From: Hyphococcus sp.
GTDB taxonomy: Bacteria > Pseudomonadota > Alphaproteobacteria > Caulobacterales > Parvularculaceae
Direction: 5' to 3'
Assembly (NCBI GenBank): GCA_021776455.1
Contig: JAJFFX010000008.1
Span: 1-64,000 of the forward strand
Length of the DNA: 64,000 nt
Position 1 is the stretch's first letter; each line of letters opens with the position of its first letter. Made by a program: the position numbers and the translations under genes. Below are positions 19,413 to 27,795 of this stretch, piece after piece. The notes under the pieces are model-generated. The model saw nothing but the letters and a program-made list of their open reading frames with translations. It did not search any database and was not told where the DNA came from.

Positions 19413-20762
19413 TCAAAGACTTCGTCGGATAGCAACGTATATGTTATTGTTATTTCGAAATTGCGAAAAAAATGTTTGGTTTTCTGCGCCGTAAAAAACA
19501 TTGCCGCCGGCTTCTATGCGTAACTCATCCGATATCTTGTAAGATGCATTGAAACGAACATAGCCGTCCTTGTCTGATGGCGAGTAGAAGTTGAATGTGG
19601 ATAATTCCAAGTTTTGTCGGAGCGCTAGTTTCGTGAGGCGCAATGTCACCAGGTGTTTATTTTGTGCGTCTTGTATAGCGCCTGACGGCAGAGCGTTTAA
19701 ATAATCGTCATAGTCCAGTTTGCGCTCGAGATTGTACTGGATGCTTGCGGTCAGTTCTGTTGCTATTTCTTTTTCAAACCCGGCGAGAAAGCGTAGCTCG
19801 CTGTTTCGGATGTGGGGATCTAATGCGGCGTCAGAGGCGCTATCATAATAGCCGGCCTCGGCCCAGACGATGCCCCCGGCCAGCGGCCCTCTGAGGCTTG
19901 CCCCATAAACACTCAATTTTGGAAAGGTCGCCCGCCCACCTAATGCGTCTTGTCCGGCCGGGCTTTTCCAAAACCCGTTGTAATAATAAAGAGCGGTCTC
20001 AAAAGCACCGATTGAGCGATAGGCGCGTGCGGCGACTTCATCATCCTCAAACCAGTCATTTGGGCGATCAAAGAGGAGAGGGTCGTCCCTCCCGCGGAAC
20101 GCATTGGTTGCGCGATCAAAGAACGAGACTCTACGCCCATCGACAAACCGATCCGCGCCAAATTTGGGCGTATAGACGACATCGATGTTGAGAGTGTCAA
20201 AGAAAAATGATGCTTTCGCGGCATCGACGGGCGCTTTTAGATATTCAACATCGCGTCCGAGAAAATATGAATCCCAGTCTTTCGCGAATAAGTCGTTGAT
20301 GAATATGAAATCACCTGTGCCCCAGGTCAGGATTTGCCGGCCGACTTTCATGTCGATGAAATTTGCCGGACTAAATTCCACATTGATCAGTCGAGGATCA
20401 ATGGCGCTGCCGCCTGAAGCAAGATCGACGGCATATCGATCGGCAACAGGATCAAACAAAAAGTCAGCAGCGAAATTGAATGTAAACCGACTTACATATT
20501 GTTTTGTCTCCAACTGCAGTCGAATCTCACCGAGACTGATATCTTTGTCGCCGATAACTGCGTTGCCGGTGCGAACGCCAAATCGCGTATCGATAAAGCC
20601 ATAAACATCAATTATTGTTGGCTTTTTTTCGCCATATAATTCATCTGTTCCGTTCGAGGGGCTTGCAGCCTGTATCATTACTGCCGCTTCTGTGGCTTCG
20701 CTTGCCGCCGCGCTCCCAACAACCACAAACCATGCAGCGGTCAATAAAAGGCATTCACGCAT
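19413..20762 (-). CDS. Outer-membrane beta-barrel / porin-like protein
   Basis: 449 aa; signal peptide, alternating beta-barrel pattern (GFIDTRFGVRTG..., KVGRQILTWGTGDFIFINDLFAKD); adjacent to LolA-like and MMPL genes. Confidence 0.65.
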   Translation of the reverse strand: MRECLLLTAAWFVVVGSAAASEATEAAVMIQAASPSNGTDELYGEKKPTIIDVYGFIDTRFGVRTGNAVIGDKDISLGEIRLQLETKQYVSRFTFNFAADFLFDPVADRYAVDLASGGSAIDPRLINVEFSPANFIDMKVGRQILTWGTGDFIFINDLFAKDWDSYFLGRDVEYLKAPVDAAKASFFFDTLNIDVVYTPKFGADRFVDGRRVSFFDRATNAFRGRDDPLLFDRPNDWFEDDEVAARAYRSIGAFETALYYYNGFWKSPAGQDALGGRATFPKLSVYGASLRGPLAGGIVWAEAGYYDSASDAALDPHIRNSELRFLAGFEKEIATELTASIQYNLERKLDYDDYLNALPSGAIQDAQNKHLVTLRLTKLALRQNLELSTFNFYSPSDKDGYVRFNASYKISDELRIEAGGNVFYGAENQTFFSQFRNNNNIYVAIRRSL

Positions 20763-20765
20763 CGG

Positions 20766-21557
20766 TTATCTCAAATATTCCCGGGGTGGGCGACGTAAAA
20801 ATCGCTCGGAGAAAACATTCTCTTTGATCCCTATGGAATATTTGACGGCAGAATAATGGAGGACGGTTTTTCCGCCCATGGCTGTGTCTTCCATTTGGAC
20901 ATCGATGATCGTTGGATGGTTTTGAATTACCTCGACGGTTTGCACCGAGAAAGTTCGGTATACTTCGCCGCGCTGGCCTGTATATTCTATGCGTATGGGT
21001 AGGTAAGTCGTTTTGTCCACCCAGCTCGTATAGTTAGTGAACTCTACGTCGCCCGGTGTCTTTGGCGTACTTTTGATGACATAGTATTCATCTGTTTCTT
21101 CAATGAATTCGTGATGATCCTCATCAATGTTGCGGCCGGAAACATCCTCATAGAAAAAGTGCGACCCGACAAAGCTCGTGCGCTCATCGCTTGCAGCAAT
21201 TCGCTTAACGAGATCAAGCGCCGGCAGGTAGAGCCAGCGGTCATCGGCGCGGTCTGTATTTTTCCATGCCATGAACACCATTTCCTTGACGTCTGACGGT
21301 CGGCTGAAGAGCACATAATATTTCTGAGGGCCGTAGCCAGATGTTTCGTTTCTACGCAACATCGTCATCTGCCGGATGCGCTCGCGACCATGACTATCAA
21401 TGATACGCATATCTATGCGCGCCTTGACGTCTCCACCCGCGTAATTCATCGCCTCGACGGCTTTGACGACGATATCCATGGCGCTCGGCGCCTGCGCATG
21501 GGCCGTAGAAATCGGGAAAGACAACAGCACAAAGGCAATGAGAAAATAATACTTCAT
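20766..21557 (-). CDS. Outer membrane lipoprotein-sorting (LolA-like) protein
   Basis: 263 aa; signal peptide; DRADDRWLYLPALDLVKRIAASDERTSFVGSHFFYEDVSGR typical of this LolA-like family. Confidence 0.82.
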   Translation of the reverse strand: MKYYFLIAFVLLSFPISTAHAQAPSAMDIVVKAVEAMNYAGGDVKARIDMRIIDSHGRERIRQMTMLRRNETSGYGPQKYYVLFSRPSDVKEMVFMAWKNTDRADDRWLYLPALDLVKRIAASDERTSFVGSHFFYEDVSGRNIDEDHHEFIEETDEYYVIKSTPKTPGDVEFTNYTSWVDKTTYLPIRIEYTGQRGEVYRTFSVQTVEVIQNHPTIIDVQMEDTAMGGKTVLHYSAVKYSIGIKENVFSERFLRRPPREYLR

Positions 21558-24196
21558 GAATTTGCTCCAGCAGGACGAAAGTTAAACAGACGGCCTTCCA
21601 GTAGGCTCATCAGGGCAGGAAGAATGATCAAGGTGGCGATGCCGGCGAGAATGAGGATGCCGGAGAGCATTACGCCGACGACTTTGTAAGGAATGAGCGG
21701 GGCGATCAGCAGCGGCAAAAACCCTACACCCAAAATGAGCACATTTCGGGCGATAGCCCGCGCCGGCTCTCCGAAGACTATACGTGCTGTGTCAGGCCAG
21801 TTGCTCTGTTCTTTGGCAATATCTCGGCTGCGCATCACGAAATGAATTGCGTAATCAACAGCAAGTCCGAGACTGATTGCGCCAAGAATTGAAATTGGCG
21901 CATCAAGGCTCTTGCCGGCTAGCCCGATGCCGCCATAGAGCATAGCGATTGAAAAGCCGAGCGGAACAACAGCGAGCAATCCCCACAAGACAGATCTGAA
22001 CAGAACCATCAGCAACAATGTGATGATGATAAAGGAACCGGCTAAGGCTTTCGCCGTGCCAACGGTTATGTAATCCTGCCAGACCACATTGATGTAGTTT
22101 AATCCAAACCACTGATGGGTTAGGTTGCGGGGCGGTGGATTGTCGGCGAAATATTGCGCAACCAGTGCGTCGACGCGGCTCATGTCTTGATTGTCGCCGC
22201 TTTTCATCTGTACCCAGATATTAGCTTCCTGGTAGTCCGGTGTGACATAGTGCCAAAGATCGTGGGGGCGGTGGCTGTTTTGAAAAGTAATGAGCGTTTG
22301 CGCAACGCCAGCGCCGCTGTCCGGTATACGATAATCGGCTTCTTCACCGGAAATTAGTTCTCGATAGACGGTCTTTACGATTTCGACCACAGAATTACTT
22401 TTCCCGACCGCCGCATCCTTTTCGATAAAAGTCTGGAGGTTATTCATATAGGCTAGCACTTCGGGGTCTTTAAAAATTTCTGTTTGCGCGCGCTCAGTAT
22501 CGAGAAAAGAGAGCGTGTCTTCCCATGCGGAAATCTCATCGTCTGATTTCGTGCTGCGCAACCGTTCTTCAACATCAGCAAGGAGGGCGGAGAGTAGATC
22601 GGTGCGTGACGTGACGGTTTTTGATATCTCTCTAACTAGCAAAGCAAGCATGTCCCGCTTGGCTAGGTCTTGCGCTAGGATGCGCGCCTCCAGTTCATCG
22701 ATATATATGCCAAATGACTCCGTATCCTGGTTGGTCCCGAGCGCTAGATACGCCATATAGCTGCCGCCAAACGCGCTGTTCAATACCGCGTCTGCCTGGC
22801 GAATATTGTGTTCTTTACCGAACCATTTGACGGGGTTGTCGTTGGCGACAATCTGTGTTGCGCCGTAAAACGCTAATGCTGCGATGGGGATCATCAACAA
22901 TAAGATAGGGCGCGAATACCGAATGGCGCCAGCGCCAAGAGCGGGTAGTGCGCCATGAAGAAATGAGCTTGGCTCCCTGCTATCAGTAGTTTTGTTGAGG
23001 CCGAAATTTTTAAATTTCCGCTCTGGCATCAATACAATATATGCGGGGATAAGGGTTACGGTTAAGAGCCATGCAACTACAACACCTATACCAACAAAGG
23101 TTCCAAACGCTTGCAGTGGCGGGATCGGCATAAAATTCAATGATAGGAATCCAATACCCGTTGTGATTGAGGTAAAGAACATTGGCAGCGCCAGTTTCGA
23201 CATTACGTGCTTGACCGTCTTGCGCCGGTTCTGAAATTCTGGATACCGGTCATGGAACTCTGAGAGGATGTGGATGGAATCCAGAACCGCGATTGGCATC
23301 ACGAATATCGGTATCATTGAGGTCATGATGTGAATGCTGTGCCCAGTTGCGATCAAGAGGCAGACCGTGATGGTGACCGATAACATCGCAACCATGATTG
23401 GGGAGGCGACCAGTGTTAGGTTGCGAAAGAAAAACCATAATAAAAAGAACAAAAGGCCTGTCGCTAGCGGTGTTGTTATGCCCATCTGGATAAACATCTC
23501 CACACCGAATTGATCTTGCGCGACCGGCAATCCAGTTATCCAATATTGATCTCCGCTGTCGTAACTGGCGATCCGCTCACGCAATTGTTGTGCGACCCGA
23601 TAGCTGACGCCTTTTGAGGTGATCGGGATATAAAGGGCTATCGACCGGCCATCTTCCGAGATCAGGCTCCCGTGTAATATCGGCTGATTGAGCGATCGAT
23701 CACGTACATCTAGTGCTTCGGCCTGTGTTTGCGGCGGCCCATCCATGAGCCAATTGAAGTCGACCGCGCCGGGGCCGGCCTGGCGAACATCCTCCATCGT
23801 AGATGGCGCGATAAGATCAACCGGCACGACGCCCTCAACCTCACCCTGCTTGTTGGTCCACTGGGTGTCCTTGGCGAACTCCGCAAGATCGTAGATGTCT
23901 GAAAGCGAGGCGACGGAGAAGACGCCATCTTTGTGATTATCATTTACAACGCCGATAACTATTAGGTCGTATAGGGAGAAAGTATCTTTCTTTTCCCGAT
24001 TAAATACTCGGACCGGTTCGTCATAGACAAGCATATTTTCGGGGTCCGCATCGATTGACAAGGGCTGTAAGAATTGGGCGATAGGCGGTGACAATGTTGG
24101 CGCCGCGACCAAGGCCATGAGCACGAATGTGATCGCGACAGTGCCCCAGATGAAAGTTCTCGGTGCTGCGAGGGCAAAATGGGTCAAAAAATTCAT
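21554..24196 (-). CDS. MMPL/RND family transporter
   Basis: 880 aa; two polytopic halves, MTSMIPIFVMPIAVLDSIHILSEFHD and AISLGLAVDYAIHFVMR motifs; 4-nt overlap with the LolA-like gene. Confidence 0.88.
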   Translation of the reverse strand: MNFLTHFALAAPRTFIWGTVAITFVLMALVAAPTLSPPIAQFLQPLSIDADPENMLVYDEPVRVFNREKKDTFSLYDLIVIGVVNDNHKDGVFSVASLSDIYDLAEFAKDTQWTNKQGEVEGVVPVDLIAPSTMEDVRQAGPGAVDFNWLMDGPPQTQAEALDVRDRSLNQPILHGSLISEDGRSIALYIPITSKGVSYRVAQQLRERIASYDSGDQYWITGLPVAQDQFGVEMFIQMGITTPLATGLLFFLLWFFFRNLTLVASPIMVAMLSVTITVCLLIATGHSIHIMTSMIPIFVMPIAVLDSIHILSEFHDRYPEFQNRRKTVKHVMSKLALPMFFTSITTGIGFLSLNFMPIPPLQAFGTFVGIGVVVAWLLTVTLIPAYIVLMPERKFKNFGLNKTTDSREPSSFLHGALPALGAGAIRYSRPILLLMIPIAALAFYGATQIVANDNPVKWFGKEHNIRQADAVLNSAFGGSYMAYLALGTNQDTESFGIYIDELEARILAQDLAKRDMLALLVREISKTVTSRTDLLSALLADVEERLRSTKSDDEISAWEDTLSFLDTERAQTEIFKDPEVLAYMNNLQTFIEKDAAVGKSNSVVEIVKTVYRELISGEEADYRIPDSGAGVAQTLITFQNSHRPHDLWHYVTPDYQEANIWVQMKSGDNQDMSRVDALVAQYFADNPPPRNLTHQWFGLNYINVVWQDYITVGTAKALAGSFIIITLLLMVLFRSVLWGLLAVVPLGFSIAMLYGGIGLAGKSLDAPISILGAISLGLAVDYAIHFVMRSRDIAKEQSNWPDTARIVFGEPARAIARNVLILGVGFLPLLIAPLIPYKVVGVMLSGILILAGIATLIILPALMSLLEGRLFNFRPAGANS

Positions 24197-24276
24197 GGGG
24201 TTGTCTCAACTAATATGGGAGGAGTAGGGAAAGTTTGAAGGACCTCGTTTTTGAACGAGGCAAAAACGCCGTCAGC

Positions 24277-24942
24277 TCAGCCTCGCCAATGTGGAGGGTA
24301 GGCCCGGTCATAGCCGGGCAACGCCTCAACCCGCTTTGCCCATGCGGCGAGATTTGGAAATGAACTCACGAGCGGCAAGAAAACATCGCCCAATAATTTC
24401 GCAGAAGGCATGCCAGTCGCTCTCAGAAAACTCTGAACATATGGCATAAGAACAACATCGGCCGCTGATATCTCGCTCCCTGTAAGGTATGGCGAGGCGG
24501 CAAAAATATCTTCCGCCCATGTCAAGGCTGTATGTGCGTTGACGGAGATTTCGTGAATCTTGTTTGGGTTATCTGTGAAGCGGCCCTGAAATATCGGGCG
24601 CACAACATCGTCAACCAATGGTGCGCGCAGGTAACTCGTTATTTCAAATACGCGCTGCCATATCAGGCCGATTTGTTTAGGCGTAACACCAAATAGGGAA
24701 CCTTTTGGGCTTAGCTGATCGATATAGGCGAGGATCGCGATCGATTCATAAATGACCGTGTTGTCGTGTTTAAGTGCCGGAACCTTTCCATACGGGTTGA
24801 GTGCAAAATATGCATCTGTCTTATGTTCTTTCTTGCTCGGATCTAGTCGGTGCGTTGCATATTTCAGTTCTTTAATTTCCATGCCGAGCATCACGGCCCA
24901 AGCATGCGGACTTCCACTAATGATATAAAGTTCCAGGGCCAT
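24277..24942 (-). CDS. Glutathione S-transferase family protein
   Basis: 221 aa; thioredoxin-like N-terminus (GKVPALKHDNTVIYESIAILAYID) and GST C-terminal domain (SEISAADVVLMPYV). Confidence 0.88.
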   Translation of the reverse strand: MALELYIISGSPHAWAVMLGMEIKELKYATHRLDPSKKEHKTDAYFALNPYGKVPALKHDNTVIYESIAILAYIDQLSPKGSLFGVTPKQIGLIWQRVFEITSYLRAPLVDDVVRPIFQGRFTDNPNKIHEISVNAHTALTWAEDIFAASPYLTGSEISAADVVLMPYVQSFLRATGMPSAKLLGDVFLPLVSSFPNLAAWAKRVEALPGYDRAYPPHWRG

Positions 24943-25058
24943 TTTTCGTTCTCCAAATTACCGCGTAGCGCTCGGTGCGACTGCTGGGTCGGGCGGCTTA
25001 TTTTCGGAAAGATAGGTAGTTTAAATTTGGGTGAAACTGGCGATATTTGAACAAATGA

Positions 25059-25074
25059 TGTTCATTTATGGACA
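25059..25074. promoter_or_regulatory. Imperfect palindrome TGTTCATTTATGGACA upstream of the GST gene
   Basis: Dyad TGTTCAT-tt-ATGGACA (one mismatch); related sequences occur near 26060 and 26102 upstream of the LysR gene. Confidence 0.4.
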
Positions 25075-25164
25075 CCCCAACAATGCGGCGACGCATAAAC
25101 TTTTCTATGCTCGCAGAAGGGTCGGCCAGTAGCGTTTTGCTGCGGTCTTGTAGGTCGATGAGGT

Positions 25165-26058
25165 TTAAGCTTTTGTCTTTTTGCCTTCAACAAGGGTGCG
25201 ATGACGTAGTAACGCATCCGCAATGAAACTTGTGAACTTTCTGATGCGTGCGGTATTGCGCATGTCCTCATGGGTCAAAACCCATATATTCATTTGCAGC
25301 ACAAGAGATCCTGGCGGCATCCTATAAACTCCCGTCGCCGCATCGCCCATGAAGCAGGGCAGGATCGCCATTCCTAACCCTGCGCGTATAGCGTTGAGGG
25401 TCGCATGCGGATCTTCAATGATCGACCCAACCGGCGCATCGGGAAAATCTGTTTCTTTTATCCATTGTTGAGAGGACGGGTCATCTGACCAGCCTATCCA
25501 GCTGAGCGCAGGCATTTTCTTGCGACCAGATTGATTATGCGGCAGATATTCCTTATTCACATATGCTGCGCGCGCCATCGTTAGAACGCGACGGCCAATC
25601 AAATCTTGTGGGGGGTTGTTCGAAACGCGGATGGCGACATCAGCTTCCCGTTTAGCCAAATCCACCATTTCATAATTAGGTGCGATCTCTAGCTTTATGC
25701 TTGGATTAGCTCGGGCAAATTCTGTAAAGTCAGGCATGAGAAGATGGGTCGCAAGCACGCCGGGGATGGCAATGCGAATCTTGCCTGTCAGTTCTGCGTC
25801 GCGGCCAGATATTCGACGATCTATTGCATTTGTTTCTGTTTCGATGCGCTCAGCAGAATGCAACATTTCGTCGCCAGCCTCAGTGGTAAAATATCCCTCC
25901 GGCAGCCGCTCGAATAGACGCGCGCCCAGCTCCCCTTCTAACACCGTTATCCGGCGCATGATTGTGGAACGGCTCAAGCCCAAAGCTTCCGCCGCTTTCG
26001 AAAGCGATGAAGTGCGTGCGACCGTGAGAAATATTCGACGATTATCCCAGTTAATCAT
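25165..26058 (-). CDS. LysR family transcriptional regulator
   Basis: Start preferred at 26058 (MINWDNRRIFLTVARTSSLSKAAEALGLSRSTIMRRITVLE); wHTH plus substrate-binding domain. The longer ORF starts at 26076. Confidence 0.9.
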   Translation of the reverse strand: MINWDNRRIFLTVARTSSLSKAAEALGLSRSTIMRRITVLEGELGARLFERLPEGYFTTEAGDEMLHSAERIETETNAIDRRISGRDAELTGKIRIAIPGVLATHLLMPDFTEFARANPSIKLEIAPNYEMVDLAKREADVAIRVSNNPPQDLIGRRVLTMARAAYVNKEYLPHNQSGRKKMPALSWIGWSDDPSSQQWIKETDFPDAPVGSIIEDPHATLNAIRAGLGMAILPCFMGDAATGVYRMPPGSLVLQMNIWVLTHEDMRNTARIRKFTSFIADALLRHRTLVEGKKTKA

Positions 26059-26059
26059 A

Positions 26060-26117
26060 TGTCCATTTATGAGCATTTAAGGATCAAAAATCAACTATTG
26101 ATGTTCATTTTTGGAAG
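26060..26117. promoter_or_regulatory. Two copies of a TGTyCATTTwTG motif upstream of the LysR gene
   Basis: TGTCCATTTATGAGCA at 26060 and TGTTCATTTTTGGAAG at 26102, start-to-start spacing 42 bp. Confidence 0.35.
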
Positions 26118-26173
26118 CATTAGCTCAATGAGCTAAATAGGGGACAACGATATGAGTAGGCGGCAACACCGAT

Positions 26174-26355
26174 ATGAAGGAGTACTGGAACGGCGAAGGC
26201 GGTGAGAAATGGCTGCGTTTCCAGGAAATCATTGATGTTAGTCTTGTGCCCTTTGGGCAGAAAGTTATGGAGGCAGCGGCCATCTCGTCGGAGCCGGCGG
26301 CCGTGTGTTGGGCGTTGATATCTCCGGGCCGATTCTGGCGCACGCCAAGGCGTGA
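26174..26355 (+). pseudogene. SAM-dependent methyltransferase N-terminal remnant
   Basis: MKEYWNGEGGEKWLRFQEIIDVSLVPFGQKVMEAAA then, in another frame, GHLVGAGGRVLGVDISGPILAHAKA; the rest of the domain is missing. Confidence 0.6.
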
Positions 26356-26384
26356 GTGACTTGCGGCGCCAACACCGCGCGCAG

Positions 26385-26806
26385 AGTTTGCAACGCCATA
26401 CACGCTTTCGACAGCGCAAGATGCGGGGTGCAATGGAAGATACTGCTTCAGCGGCCGTACCGGCAACGGGTATGTATGTTCAAGCCAATTCATAAGCGAT
26501 AAAACTGCTCTCACCAGCTTTCTGTCATCGGTCGAGGGCGCGCCTCTGGCTGAGCCGCGCATATTGCGATTTACAGGTGGCCGGCGACGGGAAATTTGGA
26601 AAGCAAACTGTTTGTCCTTGGGGCTGGCTGCAGGGTTTTTTGAGCCGCTTGAATCAACCAGTATTCACCTGGTTTTCGCAAGCCTTTTCAAGTTCCTCGA
26701 TTATTTTCCGGACAAGGATTGTAGTCCACGCGTCACAGCAGAGTTTAACAAACTCGCTCAAATTCAGCCTGGAAACGCCGCCAAACAGTTTTCTTGGTCG
26801 CGTTAG
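26385..26806 (+). pseudogene. Flavin-dependent tryptophan halogenase-like remnant
   Basis: PYTLSTAQDAG / VQWKILLQR / RTGNGYVCSSQFISD...LAEPRILRFTGGRRREIWKANCLSLGLAAGFFEPLESTSIHL reads across frameshifts; the N-terminal FAD domain is absent. Confidence 0.75.
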
Positions 26807-27078
26807 GCAGCTTTAGCGTCATTCATGTAATGAGTGTCAGGGCGTGGCTTATCGAATTGTTTCCCCAAAAATACAAACCTTCTAAAGGTTATTCGTATAC
26901 ATTAAAGGTTTTGTTAATTTCCGGGTATGTGTGTGGTTGCGAAACCATGGGATCGCTTGGTTTTGTCCACTGTCTGATTGGCGCGCGGCGTAACTCAACC
27001 AAATTGATGATGACGAAGATCGCTTAAAGGATTGGTATTAGTTTTGGTGTACTGACGGTAACCATACGAACGAATTCG

Positions 27079-27411
27079 TTGTTCTTGGAAGGTAAGCCAT
27101 TGAGTATGCCAAATAGTAAAAAAGAAGATGGCAGAATTGTCCTCACGTCTGTGCTCGATCTGCGTGCAGCGGCTCCATTGACTGATGAACTGTTGGGGTT
27201 GCGCGGTGAAAATGTCGTCATAGATGCATCCAAAGTTGAGAGGATAGGCGCGCCGTGCTTCCAGGTTCTTCTGTCCGCCGTTAAAACCTGGGCGGTCGCT
27301 GGTCATACAATCGCAATCTTTGACGAATCTTCAGCGTTTTCTGAAGCGGCGACTCATCTTGGTGTCTGCCTGTCGCAATCTGACAAAAACGAGAGTGAAC
27401 CATGCCATTAA
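27079..27411 (+). CDS. STAS-domain protein in a chemosensory operon
   Basis: 110 aa; GRIVLTSVLDLRAAAPLTDELLGLRGENVVIDASKVERIGAPCFQVLLSAVKTW. Confidence 0.75.
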   Translation: MFLEGKPLSMPNSKKEDGRIVLTSVLDLRAAAPLTDELLGLRGENVVIDASKVERIGAPCFQVLLSAVKTWAVAGHTIAIFDESSAFSEAATHLGVCLSQSDKNESEPCH

Positions 27412-27767
27412 GTGTGCTTGCCGTTGATGACTCGCGAACAATGCGAGAAATGTTGCGCTTGGCTTTGACTGACGCGGGGTTCGACGTGTCGCTAGCCGAT
27501 GATGGTGAACATGGTCTTGAGGTGCTTCAGGGCGTAACTCCAAATGTCATTATCACGGATATCAATATGCCGGTAATGGACGGCTTCGGATTTATTGAAG
27601 GCGTCAGGCGTTCAACTGAACATCGCGTAACGCCGATCCTTGTGTTGACAACGGAATCGGCGACGGACCTAAAAATGCGCGCCAAAAATGCTGGCGCTAC
27701 CGGCTGGATCGTTAAACCATTTGATAAAGATAAGCTGATCGACGCCATAAAACGCGTTGCAGCATAA
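27402..27767 (+). CDS. cheY: CheY-like response regulator
   Basis: 121 aa; AVDDSRTMREML, ITDINMPVMDGFGFIEGVR, WIVKPFDKDKLIDAI. Confidence 0.92.
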   Translation: MPLSVLAVDDSRTMREMLRLALTDAGFDVSLADDGEHGLEVLQGVTPNVIITDINMPVMDGFGFIEGVRRSTEHRVTPILVLTTESATDLKMRAKNAGATGWIVKPFDKDKLIDAIKRVAA

Positions 27768-27795
27768 TAGATCGGGAGTTCTTTCTGTGGATTCA

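Noticed and set aside
26125-26562. 145-aa reverse ORF
   Set aside because: Lies antisense to the methyltransferase/halogenase remnant, which gives recognisable motifs on the plus strand; an incidental ORF.
26794-27027. 77-aa forward ORF after the halogenase remnant
   Set aside because: No recognisable family, overlaps the pseudogene end; not supported.
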